NCBI GenBank assembly: GCA_026874595.1
Contig: CM049314.1
Coordinates: forward strand, 75,654,300 to 75,718,299
Direction of reading: 5' to 3'
Length of the DNA: 64,000 nucleotides
DNA from: Sipunculus nudus
Lineage: Eukaryota; Annelida; Sipuncula; Golfingiida; Sipunculidae
The notes under the pieces were generated by a model. The model saw only the letters and a list, made by a program, of their open reading frames with translations, was not told the origin of the DNA and did not search any database. Positions 35,880 through 47,915 of the stretch are shown here, in pieces (position 1 is the first letter of the stretch; each line of letters opens with the position of its first letter). The translations under genes were made by a program, and so were the position numbers.

Positions 35880-37870
35880 CCGTAAAAGTCGTTGCAGAAG
35901 TCGCGACTTGTACTAGGAAATCGAATTCTAAAAACTAGAATTTTCTAGCAAAGTCGGGGTGCGACTTGTAATACGTATGTATCCCGTTTCAGTCAGCTTT
36001 CCCGGTACATGGAACGACGTCAGTTGAGCGATAATCGGCGACACCTTTATCCAGTGCTTTGTGAAACGTCTTTCCCCAATAATTCACACTTTTAATCATC
36101 TCTTGGGCCTTATATTTTGTGAACTGACGGAATTTTCATTTTATTAACATTAAATGCAAATTTTAAATTTGCCCAGTTCAAGGCCTACCCGTTGTGACAA
36201 GCCGCAATTCAAGTGACTTCCTAATCTGCGTTACTGTAATATCATGAGTCAATTTGACGCATATGCCAGTCTGCCGCTCTTTGATGTACATTTTCTTTCC
36301 GGTTAACTATATGGGTATGCTTGTCATTAAGAAAAACTCGCGGTTCCATATCCGTTTATGCATGTAAAGTTGCGTGTCATTCAAGCTTGATCCTCTACAG
36401 ACACGTCGTGAATTCTTTTTGCCTGCCCGGTTGATCGCTGAATACCAGCTGACCTTTGAAGCCGTGTAGCGGAAATTCAAGCCCCGGGTCACCCGTGCAA
36501 TGACCTTTACATCCCCATGTCAACTAAGCCTTCCGTGACAGATATCCACAGTTAAAAACTCTCATATTAAGAACCGTTAGGTCACTGTCACCATCTCGTG
36601 GTTTTCAAACGTTTTGGATAACAAAGTTATAACGTTTTACGTGAGCTGCAAATATATGATTTGCTTCGTGTGTTACCCGTGTCTCTTTCAGGACGATCGT
36701 ATGCCCGGTCAACAATATGGCGGCACGCATGCATTACGGTCAATCGTGCGTTGACGTATTCGTGATTTTTTTTAATGAAGACACATTAATCAATACAATG
36801 AAATAACAACATACAGGTATATATTTTATTTACTTAAAATGCCACATACGTACCTAAATTCCACGGGAACCGGCATCGTTTGGTGTCATGACGGGTCTAG
36901 TTCAACACGGCTGAGTTTGCCATGCATCCAAGCAATTTGAATATAATCACTAATAACGATGGAAATTGGGTTTTCGAGATAAAAAAATCATTAGTCTCAG
37001 TAAATATAATACCTGTAAATTCAATGATTTTTTTTAACTGACCGGTCAATAAAGCGTTCATTATCCCCTTGTTGACTGACATGTATTTCAGTGATTTCAC
37101 TTATACCGTGCATGTGCCGCGCCTAGATCGTAAGTTGTAACAATTAATTCAAGGGTTACTAAATTCAGTTTTAGAGCCCATTTCAGAAATTAGATGAATA
37201 AATTTAAACTAAATTATTCTTTCCATCTTTCAGTTGTCTTAAGTAGGTTAAAATCATGCCCAATGCGACGGATTGGGACTCGTCACGCGTACGCAAACTA
37301 ATCATAGTCTAATGAATCCACCCTACGTTTGACGATCTTTAACGATTTAAAGAGTTGCTCGATTGTGATAGTATTTTGCCTCAGACTCTTTTAGTTTATT
37401 AATACAGTCATTTAACTTGACATTTGCATTCTAATGTTACTTAACCTAGTAAGAAACGGCAACAATGACATCGTTTCACAGCACAAATTGTTATCCGACG
37501 CAGCTGACTTTGGCACTGTACAAATCTTACCTGACAATTAAACCCCGACTTAATATGTCAAGATTCTGTTGTTATTCCTTAAATATAAGCATTGTATTAA
37601 AGCTGTCCAATTGTTTTTATGTTTAAATGGTTTTTAATTAGTTTATAAACCACATAAGTACTACGGGGACGTTGGTTGTAGTCTTGCATCGCAAAGAATG
37701 ATACTAAAATTTCATATGTATCAGGTGGTTGGGACGCCTCTGAAGTCTGGGTGCGACCTATATTATGGACTTTTCCTGAAACTAAACTTGATAAGCTATT
37801 CCCCATGGGGATCCTAAAAGTCAGGGTGCGACTTGTAATAAGGATGTGACTTCTGCAACGACTTTTACGG
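35880..37870. mobile_element. TA-flanked inverted-repeat DNA element (non-autonomous), family 1
   Basis: Starts CCGTAAAAGTCGTTGCAGAA and ends in its exact reverse complement. It is flanked by TA at 35878-35879 and 37871-37872, with 23-24 bp perfect inverted ends. Subterminal blocks GGGTGCGACTTGTAATA appear near both ends in the same orientation (about 35948 and 37818). No transposase frame was found in the 1.99 kb interior. TA duplication and ends beginning CCGTA suggest a Tc1/mariner- or pogo-type non-autonomous element; superfamily is inference. Confidence 0.75.
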
Positions 37871-38579
37871 TATAACCCTTGGAAGACATACGTGTTTGTG
37901 GTCAGAATTTCAACAAACATGCAGGGTGTTTGCCAGTGTTACAAGGCTGCAGTTATTACACAATTTCATAATATGGTAGAAAGCAAAAAAAAAAAATGTT
38001 TAATTACTGGTCTCATTTAATGCAGTGGCACCATACACGAAAGTAATGAGATATTTGTCTTTTCATCCATGGCATGTAGTTCCTCTTTGACATCTCAGTA
38101 GACCCTGTATTCATATTAGTGGGCCAAAGGTGACATTGATGGTAATACCACTATCATAGAATTCAATTATGTTTCCTTATGTTTCCTTGCCACTTTTTCA
38201 ATCTGTTCATTTTAATAAATTTCATAATAATAACAACAACAAGATTTTGTCAGAGACATCAATCCCCAAGAAGGTTAACCCTGATGAAACTTAGGTTTGA
38301 GGATCTACAGACTCGTCATGGTTCAACAACTAATCCCTGCAGGCAGCCTCCACAACAAATTAAGATATATGCAAATACTTATCAATAATACAAAATCTTT
38401 ATTATTGTTAAATGATCAAGATTACCTAAAATTTGAAAGAATTGCTTTTTAGGTGTTTTCCTCACCCTCCACATAATTTCAAGAAAATCTGTCCAGAACT
38501 TTTCGTGTAAATAGGCTGACAGACAAACCCAGTGTAGAGTATAATTATTCTGGCTGTCTGGCAGAAGTATAAAGATACA
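37871..38579. other. Intron, nothing recognised
   Basis: Unique-looking intronic sequence with an A run near 37987. No exon or repeat was identified. Confidence 0.35.
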
Positions 38580-39440
38580 AACAAGGCCTACACGCCTGAT
38601 GTAAACCTGTGCAATGGGATAATCATCAGGTATAATGCTTCGACGCTGGAACATTACTTTCCAAGTCCACATGTAATATTTATATGTAGTATGCAAGTAC
38701 TTAAAATTTTGAGCACCAATTACAAAAACATCACCCCTGAAATAGTTGCACGGATGTACAAAACAAAATGATTGTAGGTGCCACAAGTCTTGTATACAAC
38801 AAAACTGTGTGAGATGTACAACCATGCATAATGTCAAGCTGATATATCTAATCACTCGTGAAAAACAAACAGAAGCATAAACTGTGCAAACAATTACAGT
38901 AGATTGTGCCACCAGTCTTAAACACCATGAAACATTGCAAGATGTATATAAATGCCTAATTTCAGGCTTATATATCAAATCCTTCCAGAGAAATAAGCAG
39001 GGACATACTCTGTGCAAAATTATTGCAGGTACCACCACAAGTCTCTTATACAACAAAGCTATCCCATACATATGGATATGCACAAATTCTGATTTCAGAT
39101 TGTTCGCTATATCAAATTCCTGCTCAGAAATAAGCAGGTACATATACTGTGCAAAATCATTGAAGTTGGCGACACCAGTCTTGTGTAAGAGAAAGCCATC
39201 AATGATGCATTGACAGGCAAAAAATTCAGGCAGATACATGAGACTTCTCTTGAGTCAGGAGCAGTGGGCTGATCAAGCTTAGCTGAGGCAAGCAGATGCC
39301 TGAAAGTGAACCAGTAAAAATAAACAGCTGCAGCTACTGCAATGAGTAAACTCTTGACCTGTTGCCTCATCTGATACAGTTGGCAGTCTGCAAAATATAT
39401 AAATAGATGCAAAATTAAACTTATTGCCAAATCTGAAATA
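38580..39440 (+). mobile_element. GGTGGCGCCACC-family relative, diverged sub-type
   Basis: Starts CAAGGCCTACACGCCTGAT with AAACCTGTGCAATGG. It consists of about four units (near 38745, 38880, 39005 and 39130) of ACTGTGCAAAATnATTG, AGGT-(G/A)-CCACCA, GTCTTGTATA and AGAAATAAGCAGG. Long frames across it (285 and 109 codons on opposite strands) are repeat products. The same sub-type occurs at 51.3-52.0 kb. Confidence 0.6.
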
Positions 39441-40022
39441 GTTGACAGTCTGCCAAGCTATTTATTTACACAGACACAATCCTGGCCTGTTCGTTAATCT
39501 GTTTACACATACTGAAAGACTGTAACTACAAACTTTTTCTAAGCTGACATTTTCATAAGAATGTTTGTATCAAAATGAATTTAATAGATGCCTATTGAAA
39601 GCTGAATAAAAAAAACAGATATATTTGACTCATGGATTTATCTTAGACATAAGTTGGATATGGACACCAATAGGCAAGGAAAGTCTCGTTTCACGTCTAT
39701 TGAATGGAGGACAAAAAGGCCCGCTTCACATACTTTGGTCAGTTTTTCACAGAACACGGCGATTCTATATGCTTGAACCTGCAGCCACATGAATAACACA
39801 GACAACTTATAACTTTAAGATAAAATGTATCAATAGGTTTCATTATTTATGGCTCATGAGGGGAGATTCAAGTCTAACATAAACCAAGCCCACTTTGATA
39901 CTGCAACTGTGCTAAATGTTGGAACATAAACAAACCAGCCTATATATGTTCGTTGATCTGGAGCAGAAGTACATGTATTTACTATGAGCTTGTTCTTAAG
40001 CAAAACTAGAAAATCAAATAAG

Positions 40023-40023
<1 letters not shown>

Positions 40024-40060
<37 letters not shown>
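40024..40060. repeat. (AAT)n microsatellite
   Basis: About 12 AAT/TAA units, followed by further imperfect AT-rich repeats up to the next element at 40250. Confidence 0.9.
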
Positions 40061-40062
<2 letters not shown>

Positions 40063-40249
40063 TCATTAATGATAATAATATTTATCATAATTATAATAAT
40101 AATTATAATATTAATAGGCTAATTATGACACCGGTTAATATAATAATTATAATAGGCTAATTATGATACTGGATAATATTATTAAATATATATACATTAT
40201 CATACATATGTTAATTATATATCATATTTTGTATTCATTATTTTATATA

Positions 40250-42236
40250 CCGTATACGACGTAATAAGCGCCCCGGGCGCTCTCAAAATTAAATAAAAAA
40301 AAAAAAGCGCCCCCCCCAACATCTGCCAACTTCCAAAGTGCATTACGATCCTCTATTTTAACACTGCGGCTTGTGTACACGTGTTTGACTTCACAGCACG
40401 TTCAGGACAATTCAGAAAAAAACAATGATCATTTAACAATGGTTGTGTAATACAAGTGATGCTGATTTGCAGACGATTTTATTTTGTGTTGCATGAGAGA
40501 ATTGTCTGAATGACTACAGTTCGAGATTTCCTTTGCAGGTGAAGAGGAAAAATAAGGATGGTAATAAATGAACGCTTTTATAAAAGTCAACGCCTATTAA
40601 GTTAGCAGAATATATAAAATGTTCATATAAAAATATGTAAAACAGTATTTATTTGAATGATGAAAAAAAACCGGGACATCGGTACCCCCATTATGTCAGT
40701 CACCTTGCGCAAATACCTTTGACAGCTGAGCCGAATAATGACATGGAATGTCTTTTTTGTCTTTCATTGTGCTTGATATTACATGCAAAAGTTAAAAAAA
40801 ACTGATATACTGGCCCTCAGACTCCAGCGTATTATATTTACTTCAGTGCGTATACGAACCAAATCCGGGGTTTTGTTTTAAAATTGTTAGGAAATTTATC
40901 ATATTTATATCCCGCGGAAACACGGTCCCTTTCTTGAACTTTGTTGACCCGTTATAATACATTCATTTCTCGACGTAGTCGAATAATACAAGCTTGACAA
41001 ACATTGTCACCTGAGGAAAGGCCGCTTCATATTTATAATTATAATGCGCTACTGGTTGTCTTGTAATTGAAGTGCCATGAGCGAGTCTCCGTGTATGTCA
41101 GTGTGCAAGCCATCTGACAGCGTCCGCATTCACTGGACTCGTGAACATTTTACGCAGTAATTACGGCACCATATGAAACAATCATCCTTGTTTTAACATG
41201 CATAATACGTGCTACTGGATGGCACTTGGTTAGGCAAGTTCCCAGCATCCCTTGCGCGAGCGCTGTATACACACAGATTAACCCAGGGCACTGGGATCTT
41301 GAGTACACGGGTAAGCCCTGCTCGCTGTCAGTGGCATCGACAATTATATCACTGTGTACATGTTTCAAGTGAATTGCTAAGATATTTTTTTGGCAAAAAA
41401 AAAAATACATTAAAACTTATATATTATCAGGATTCGAAATTCCGTTTTGGTCTGTCAATTCCGCAATTCCGTCCGCGGTCGCGTAAATTCACTAACTCTT
41501 CAGTCAGAAGGGCTTTCATATATTGATTCAGTTAAAATCCCTGTGTCAATGCGGCAAGGGCAAACCTTTTCTTAACAAATATTTAAGTAATTGGACATGG
41601 AAATCTAATGTATAAACGATAAATTCAAACAAAAACAAAGCATTGTAATGTTCTTTATTGAGTGTATATTACCACCATACGGACATGATCACTGATATTC
41701 ACGGCGTCAAGTTCGGCCGACGTAATAATTCAAATTGCCGTAAATTATCCCTGGCGGCCCTGAGGACGCTGAGAAACTTGTACCAGTGTAAAAGACGGCC
41801 GCCCTTCTTTGCCAATATTTTAGGATAAAATTTATCGTCCTGTACACGAGCAATACGGTAAGTAATATATATTTCATTGCATAATACATCCACATACTTG
41901 AATTCAGGTCACCCGATCAGCATGGCCACCTGCAGGGTCTGCCTTCACGGACACGGTCATTCAGTGTTATCTATGATACACTTGACCACTTATTCTGTTA
42001 TGTGTAACTTAAATTATTATTATATTAGATGATAAAGCTTAACGGAGATTGAATAAAAACTGGTGGTAACTTTTAAGCTTGGCGGGGAGAAATGCAGCAT
42101 TACGTTTTCCTGTTTTATATTGGCTAGGGAGAAAAGTGAGGTTAGGATGGCTCATCCTTTAGTTTCATAAAGTGATCTCCCAATCCGGTGTAGGGGGCGC
42201 TTATTACGGGAGAGGCGCCTATTACGTCAGATACGG
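40250..42236. mobile_element. TA-flanked inverted-repeat DNA element, family 2
   Basis: The left end CCGTATACGACGTAATA with AGCGCCCC mirrors the right end GGCGCCTATTACGTCAG with ATACGG. It is flanked by TA at 40248-40249 and 42237-42238. Ends are imperfect over about 35 bp and share CCGTA with the 35.88 kb element, so the two may use related transposases. The interior (1.99 kb) has no transposase frame. A C-rich and poly-A tract lies near 40300. Part of the interior recurs inverted at 26.7-27.5 kb. Confidence 0.72.
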
Positions 42237-42294
42237 TACTTTAAATTACCACAAGGCGTAACACTACTTAAATTTACGTTAATAATATCATTTA

Positions 42295-42830
42295 CTAGAA
42301 TACGGATAGTCGACAAGCGACTACGTGTATCCGCAAAAAAATCAGAGTGGAAAGGGTGAAGTGAGGCATGGATTGAGTGGCAAGGGGAAATAGAGTGAGG
42401 TGTGTTGCATATTAGCATGGGTGTCTGCAGCCGAAATGTGTATGTAGGTTGCGCCACCTACCACAAAATCCAGAAAGCTGTCCAAGTTTTATACATATGC
42501 AAACTGTAAGGCAGATAAGTCATTTTTTTGTATGTTATAAAGCTATCCAAGGGCTAGATTTGTACAAATTTTTTTCTGATCGGTCAACCGGTTCCGAAGA
42601 TATATATGGGTTTATGTGTGGAAACAAACGCATAAATGGACGCTAGGCAGTAAAGAAATTCCAACGGTCAACGCAAATTGGTTAGGCAATAGTTCACATG
42701 TGACACAATAACTGGTGTAAGTTTCGGGTAAATCAGTCAAGTAGTCTTAGAAGAGTTCTCCGGAAATGAACGCGGCGGCATAGTCGGCGGGGGAACCCGA
42801 TCAAAAACATATAGTATCCCCAAAACTTCT
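42295..42830 (+). mobile_element. Partial GGTGGCGCCACC-family copy
   Basis: Matches the family from the GTCGACAAGCGACTA block (compare 16788 and 43144) through GGTTGCGCCACC and a TGTGGAAACAnACGCA block. It lacks both family ends and abuts the right end of the 40.25 kb element. Confidence 0.55.
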
Positions 42831-42954
42831 TTTTGGCGGAAACAATAAAGCTTGATCGGGTCAAAAGATATAAATCCAATGTTATAAATTTGTTCTTATC
42901 ATTATATATAAATAAATAAAACTATGAACTTGCTCAAATTTATATAGCATTAGT

Positions 42955-45100
42955 TAACAAGGCCTACAGGCCTAATGCGAACCTGTGCAAAGTTTGGGAG
43001 TATGAATGGAGGTTTATTTTTAAAATTTAATATTGATCCTTTTAAGTCCTGCATATCTACCTTAGTCATTATGATTTCAGCAAAATGGACATTTCGGACC
43101 TGCAAGTTTCAGACTAGGACATTTTAAAACTAGAATATGGGAAGTCGACAAGCGACTATGTGTATCCGCAGAAACAGAGTGGGACGGGTGAAGTGAGGCA
43201 TGGATTAAGTGGCAAGGGGAATAGAGTGAGGTGTGTTGCATATTAGCATGCATGATTGCAGCGTTAACGTGAATGTAGGTGGTGCCACCTGTCATAAAAT
43301 CAAGAAAATTGTCCAGGATGTATAAACCTGCAAAATTTCAGGTGGATGTCAAACCACTGATGAGATATGAGTGATTTTACGCCAAGGCAGATGTACAGAT
43401 GAATGCTGTGCATAAATGGTTGCAGGTGGCGCCACCAGTTTTGCCTATGATAAAGAGCTATGTGAGATCTATACACATGCAAAATTTGGGCCCGATCGGT
43501 CAGTTCCTGAGATATGAGCTTGGATGTCTATACACAGGCAAAATTTTGACCAAATGGGTCAAACGGTTCCCGAGATATGAGCTTGGATGTCTGCAGAGTA
43601 AACATGAATGTATGTGGCGCCACCTGTCATAAAATCCAGAAACCTGTCCAGGATGTATAAACCTGCAAAATTTCAGGTGGATAAGTCAAACCACTGCTGA
43701 GATATGAGTGATTTTATCCCAAGGCAGATGAACAGATGGGTGCTGTGCATTAATGGTTGCAGGTGGCCCTACTTCTTTTGCCTATGATGAAGAGCTATGT
43801 GAGATCTATACACATGCAAAATTTTGGCCCAATCGGTCAAACAGTTCCCGAGATATGAGCTTGGATGTCTGCAGAGCAAATGTGAATGTAGGTGGCGCCA
43901 CTTGTCATAAATCGAGAAAGCTGTCTAGGATGTATAAACCTGCAAAATTTCAGGTGGATAAGTCAAATCACTGCTGAGATATGAGTGAATTTATCCCAAG
44001 GCAGGTGAACAGATGGACGCTGTGCATGAATGGCGCCACCATTTTAGTGTATGTTATAAAGCTATCAAAGGGCTACATTTGTGCAAAATTTTTAGCCTGA
44101 TTGGTCAAATGGTTCCCGAGATATGTGGGTTTATGTGTAGAAACAGACGCACAAATAGACGCTGGGCAGCGAGGAAAGGTCAGAGGTCAACCAAAAATGA
44201 GGGCGCAGCAGTTCACATGTGACCTGATGATAAACCCAATTCGCATGAATTGCTAACCAACTTTTTTCAAACAGTTGAAAGATATAGTTCCAATATTCTG
44301 TGAATTCTGCATCTAAACATTGTGTCTAGACGTCTAGAAGCTGAGTCTAGACACATTGTCTAGACACCCCCCTAGAGCCAGATCAGTTGCCATGGTGATG
44401 TCTGGACCCCACCTGTTTGTACTGAGTGACCTCTTGACTTGGATGCTGAAACTCAGGATGCTGAAACTCAGCATGTTGTCAAATCTGTTTTCAAATACAG
44501 GAAGCCTTTTTCAATTGGCTACAATGTTTTTTTAAAACTGTAATCTATTCTTATAAAACTGGCAGAACCCTACCAAAGAATAATTCTTGTAAAGTTTAAA
44601 CCAATCAGCTTAACTATTTCATCATAAATCATTGATAAGCAAGAAGAGTTTAAAAATACATTTTCGCTTGTAAAAAACACATCAATGTAGGTGGCGCCAC
44701 CAATACCTCAAAATCAGATATGACATATGTGCCAAATATTGGTATAAAATTTGGTGATTATAGCTTTAGGCGTTTCTGAGAAATTAATTTTAGTGTGCTT
44801 TTTTGGACAGATGACTAAGTTCAACCTCCCGTGACTCGGCCAAAAATCTCCGAACTGGAACCATTCGAACAAACTTGAGAGTGATTGTTCCATGGATCAT
44901 TTCTGTGAAATATTTGACAATTTGGCTGGACGGTTTCAGAGAAGATTTTTAAAGGTCCTGAAGCTTTTTATCTATAAATTCTAAATTAATGCAGATACCC
45001 AATAAAAAGCTCCTAGCCACCAAATTTCACATGTGAATTATTCTTACATGTAATTTGGAGCTGCTAGCTCCGACGGTTTCTGATTTACAGCCATGGACGG
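42955..45100 (+). mobile_element. Second long copy of the GGTGGCGCCACC family
   Basis: Starts AACAAGGCCTACAGGCC with GCGAACCTGTG just inside, as at 16.6 kb, and keeps the same block order, including exact GGTGGCGCCACC near 43426 and 44687 and the GTCTAGAC cluster near 44322-44366. The 3' CACAGGTTCGC end is missing; the sequence passes into the GACCTTTGACCT repeat at about 45105. Confidence 0.65.
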
Positions 45101-45104
45101 CGGA

Positions 45105-45900
45105 CGATAATTTTTGGACAGATGGCTCCTGTGACCTTCACCTTTGACCTTGTGACCTCAAAATTGATAGGGGTCTTCCTCTATTGGCAGATGAACTATA
45201 TGTGCAAGATGAAAGGTCTGAGATGAAATGTTTGGCTGAAAATGCATCCACAGTATCTTTTAAGATGCGAGTCCAGTGACCTTGACCTTTGACCTCATGA
45301 CCCTAGAACCTATAGGGTTCTTACTTTAGTGGTGGGCCATACATAAGTCGCGTTTGAAATCCATATGACTATCAACACTGGAGATATCATAAGAGGTGTG
45401 TGATTTTCAACAAATATGGACACATTAAAGGTCAAGGCCACTCTCATGGTAAAGGTCATGACTCAAATGTGAATAGACCTCATCCCATAACCAATCTCTT
45501 TACATGTTCATAATATGAAAGAAATCTGTCCATTAGTTTTTTACTTATAATACTAACAGTACTGTCCAATGGCAATTATGGGGGTATTAAAAGGCGTAAA
45601 AACAAGAAAAGGATAATAGGTGGCGCCAATAGTTTCTGGTATATCACAAGGCTATCCAAGATCTTCAGTCACCTTGCTTTTTGGACCAGTCCATGCAAGC
45701 TTACTTGAGATATTTAAGAATTGGTGTTATTTTCAGCAAAAGTGGACCTATTCAAGGTCAAGGTCACTCTCCTAGCATAGGTCATGACCCAATTTTAAAC
45801 AGGCTTCTTCCCTTACCTATAGCTATGCAAATGTAAAGTTTGAAAAAGATCAGTGAAATATTTTTTGAGTTATCCCGCTTACAAGGTTTTCTGCAGCGAC
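45105..45900 (+). repeat. Dispersed repeat rich in TGACCTTTGACCT / AGGTCA half-sites
   Basis: Contains TGACCTTCACCTTTGACC near 45132, TGACCTTGACCTTTGACC near 45280, and two inverse AAGGTCAAGG(T/C)CAC blocks near 45429 and 45755, separated by conserved linkers about AAAGGTC and CATGACCC. No coding potential was seen. A single GGTGGCGCC lies near 45621. Confidence 0.5.
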
Positions 45901-46834
45901 CGCAGGACCGTCGTGAAACCATAGTATCTCGACTTTGTCTGGAGGTACAATAATAAATGTGTAGTATTTATAAATTAAATATATATATAAAATATGTATA
46001 AGACATATGATTATAAATTTTATATTTATTTATTTATTTTTATATAAAATATGTTTGAAATATTATATGATATATAATATGTACCTATATTGTATGTAAT
46101 TAATTATTATTGAATTTATGTCTTAAATACCACAATTGAAATAAATATTTTCAAATGCACTGATATATATATATTATCATTTATTTATTATATATACATA
46201 CATATATATATTACGTCATATTTATGATATTTAATTTCTTTTAAAGAATACATAAATATAATATGTGTGTATAAACATGAATATATATATATATATATAT
46301 ATTCATATTTATAACCGCCCCCCCCCCTTCCTGAGGCTACGGCCCTGGACAAACATGGCTGTCTTTCATGTTTAAATGATCCCCATGTCATAAATAGGAA
46401 ACAGTAGCTTGGAAGGTTTTGCCTAAATTTATTGCAATTATTATTTTATTGCTCCAGTCCAATAACAACAAGAATTTTGCGTATGAGCTCATGTGAAGTG
46501 AGCATTCAAACATAGTGTTACAACGTCCACGGCCATGTACCAAAATCTCGCAAAGTCTCACGGCCTGTCATGCAAGACTTTCCTTCACTATTATTTATGT
46601 TGCCGGTATACCCACAGAGCTTAGTCTGTTAATACATTAAGTCTACTAGCTTTGTTTACCAAAGTAACTCACTGTCCAATAATATGGCCCAAAGACAAAG
46701 GTCCAATAATTCAGACAAAAATCATTAGGGTAAATGGCCCATTGTACAATGATACAGAATTTGAAAAAAGAATCTTGCAGAAAAGACTAATGCATTAACT
46801 CAGTCTGTGTAGACTAACTTGGCCACAAGACCAA
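45901..46834. other. AT-rich intron with TA and poly-C tracts
   Basis: Long TA-rich sequence (45960-46310), a (TA)n run at about 46280-46302 and a 12-nt C tract near 46317-46328. No exon was seen. Confidence 0.5.
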
Positions 46835-47745
46835 CTAATATAGGTGGTGCCACAAAAACCTCAGTTTCGAATATGAGTCATGTGACCAACATTTGCACAA
46901 AACTTGGTGATTCTAGCTCCTGCCATTTCTGAGACTGTACTTACTTGGCAAAATGACTAAGTTCAAATTTCTGTAATGCCGCCCAAATTCACTGAACCAA
47001 AATAATTTGAACAAACTTCAGAGAGCTCATGTCTGTGAAATATTGAACAATTTAGCTGAATGATTTTGGAGAACATTTCCTAAGGTTTTCTAGCTTTTCC
47101 CCTCAAAAATGTAAGTCAATGCTGGTGGCACCACAAAAATACTTATCTCCCAACTTTTGATATGTGACTGATTTTTGCATACAATATTGTTATGCTAGCT
47201 CCTACTGTTCCTGAAAAATTATTGGTTAATGTACTTAGGACCGATGACCTCCATACAAAAAAAAGTCATTGCAGGTGGCACAACCAATACCTCAAATTCA
47301 AATATAATCTGACCAATATTTGAATAAAATTTGGTGATGATAGCTGCAGCCGTTTCTGAGATTGTAAATGAAGTATGCTTTAATTTTGGCCAGATGACTT
47401 AATTCAGCTTCCTGTAACTTGGACAAAAATCACCAAATGGGAATTATTCGAACAAATTTGAGAGAGCTCATTCCTGGAATCATTTCAGTGAAATACTGGA
47501 CAATTTTCCTGGACAGTCTCAGAGTTTAATATTTAAAAGTTTTTTTTTAGCTTTTTCTCTTTTAAATCTAAGTCAATGCAAATAGCGAATAATAAATTCA
47601 ATCTGATGAAGTTTGACCTTTGACCGATTCTTCTACAAATTCTGGTGCTGCTTGCTCTAAACATTTTTGAGATAGTATAGGTTAACCTATGGCAGACAGG
47701 GGATGACGCAGCGTCATTGCATAAGCTCACAGGTTTGCTAAACAG
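46835..47745 (+). mobile_element. 3' half copies of the GGTGGCGCCACC family
   Basis: Two consecutive blocks (TAGGTGGTGCCAC near 46842 and AGGTGGCACAACC near 47274), each followed by the family's GTGATGCTAGCTCC-type text. It ends at CATAAGCTCACAGG (47719), only 30 bp from the 3' splice border of the EGF exon. Confidence 0.55.
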
Positions 47746-47774
47746 CAAATGGAAAGAATGAAATGTAACGTTAC

Positions 47775-47915
47775 CTGGGATACATGTGCTGCCATCTGGC
47801 AACAAATGCAAGTTATCAGGACAGGAACAGAAGTAGCCTGGCCCCGTATCCGTGTCATTGCAGAGGTGAGAGCAGTTATGATTTCCATCTGCGCACTCGT
47901 CCTTGTTCAGATGAT
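47775..47915 (-). CDS. Exon 5: calcium-binding-type EGF domain
   Basis: 141 bp, phase 1 to 1, acceptor TTTGTTGCAG and donor CCAG|GTAACG. It encodes DHLNKDECADGNHNCSHLC, then NDTDTGPGYFCSC and PDNLHLLPDGSTC. Six cysteines have EGF spacing. NKDEC fits the calcium-binding N-terminal pattern, and CxD....YFCSC resembles an Asp/Asn hydroxylation site. A single exon in phase 1-1 per EGF module is typical of shuffled extracellular domains. It follows the discoidin domain and precedes the lectin domain. Confidence 0.87.

Noticed and set aside
38382..39239. 285-codon minus-strand open frame
   Set aside because: It lies wholly in a repeated family (compare 51.3-52.0 kb), shows no domain, and the same region has a frame on the other strand.
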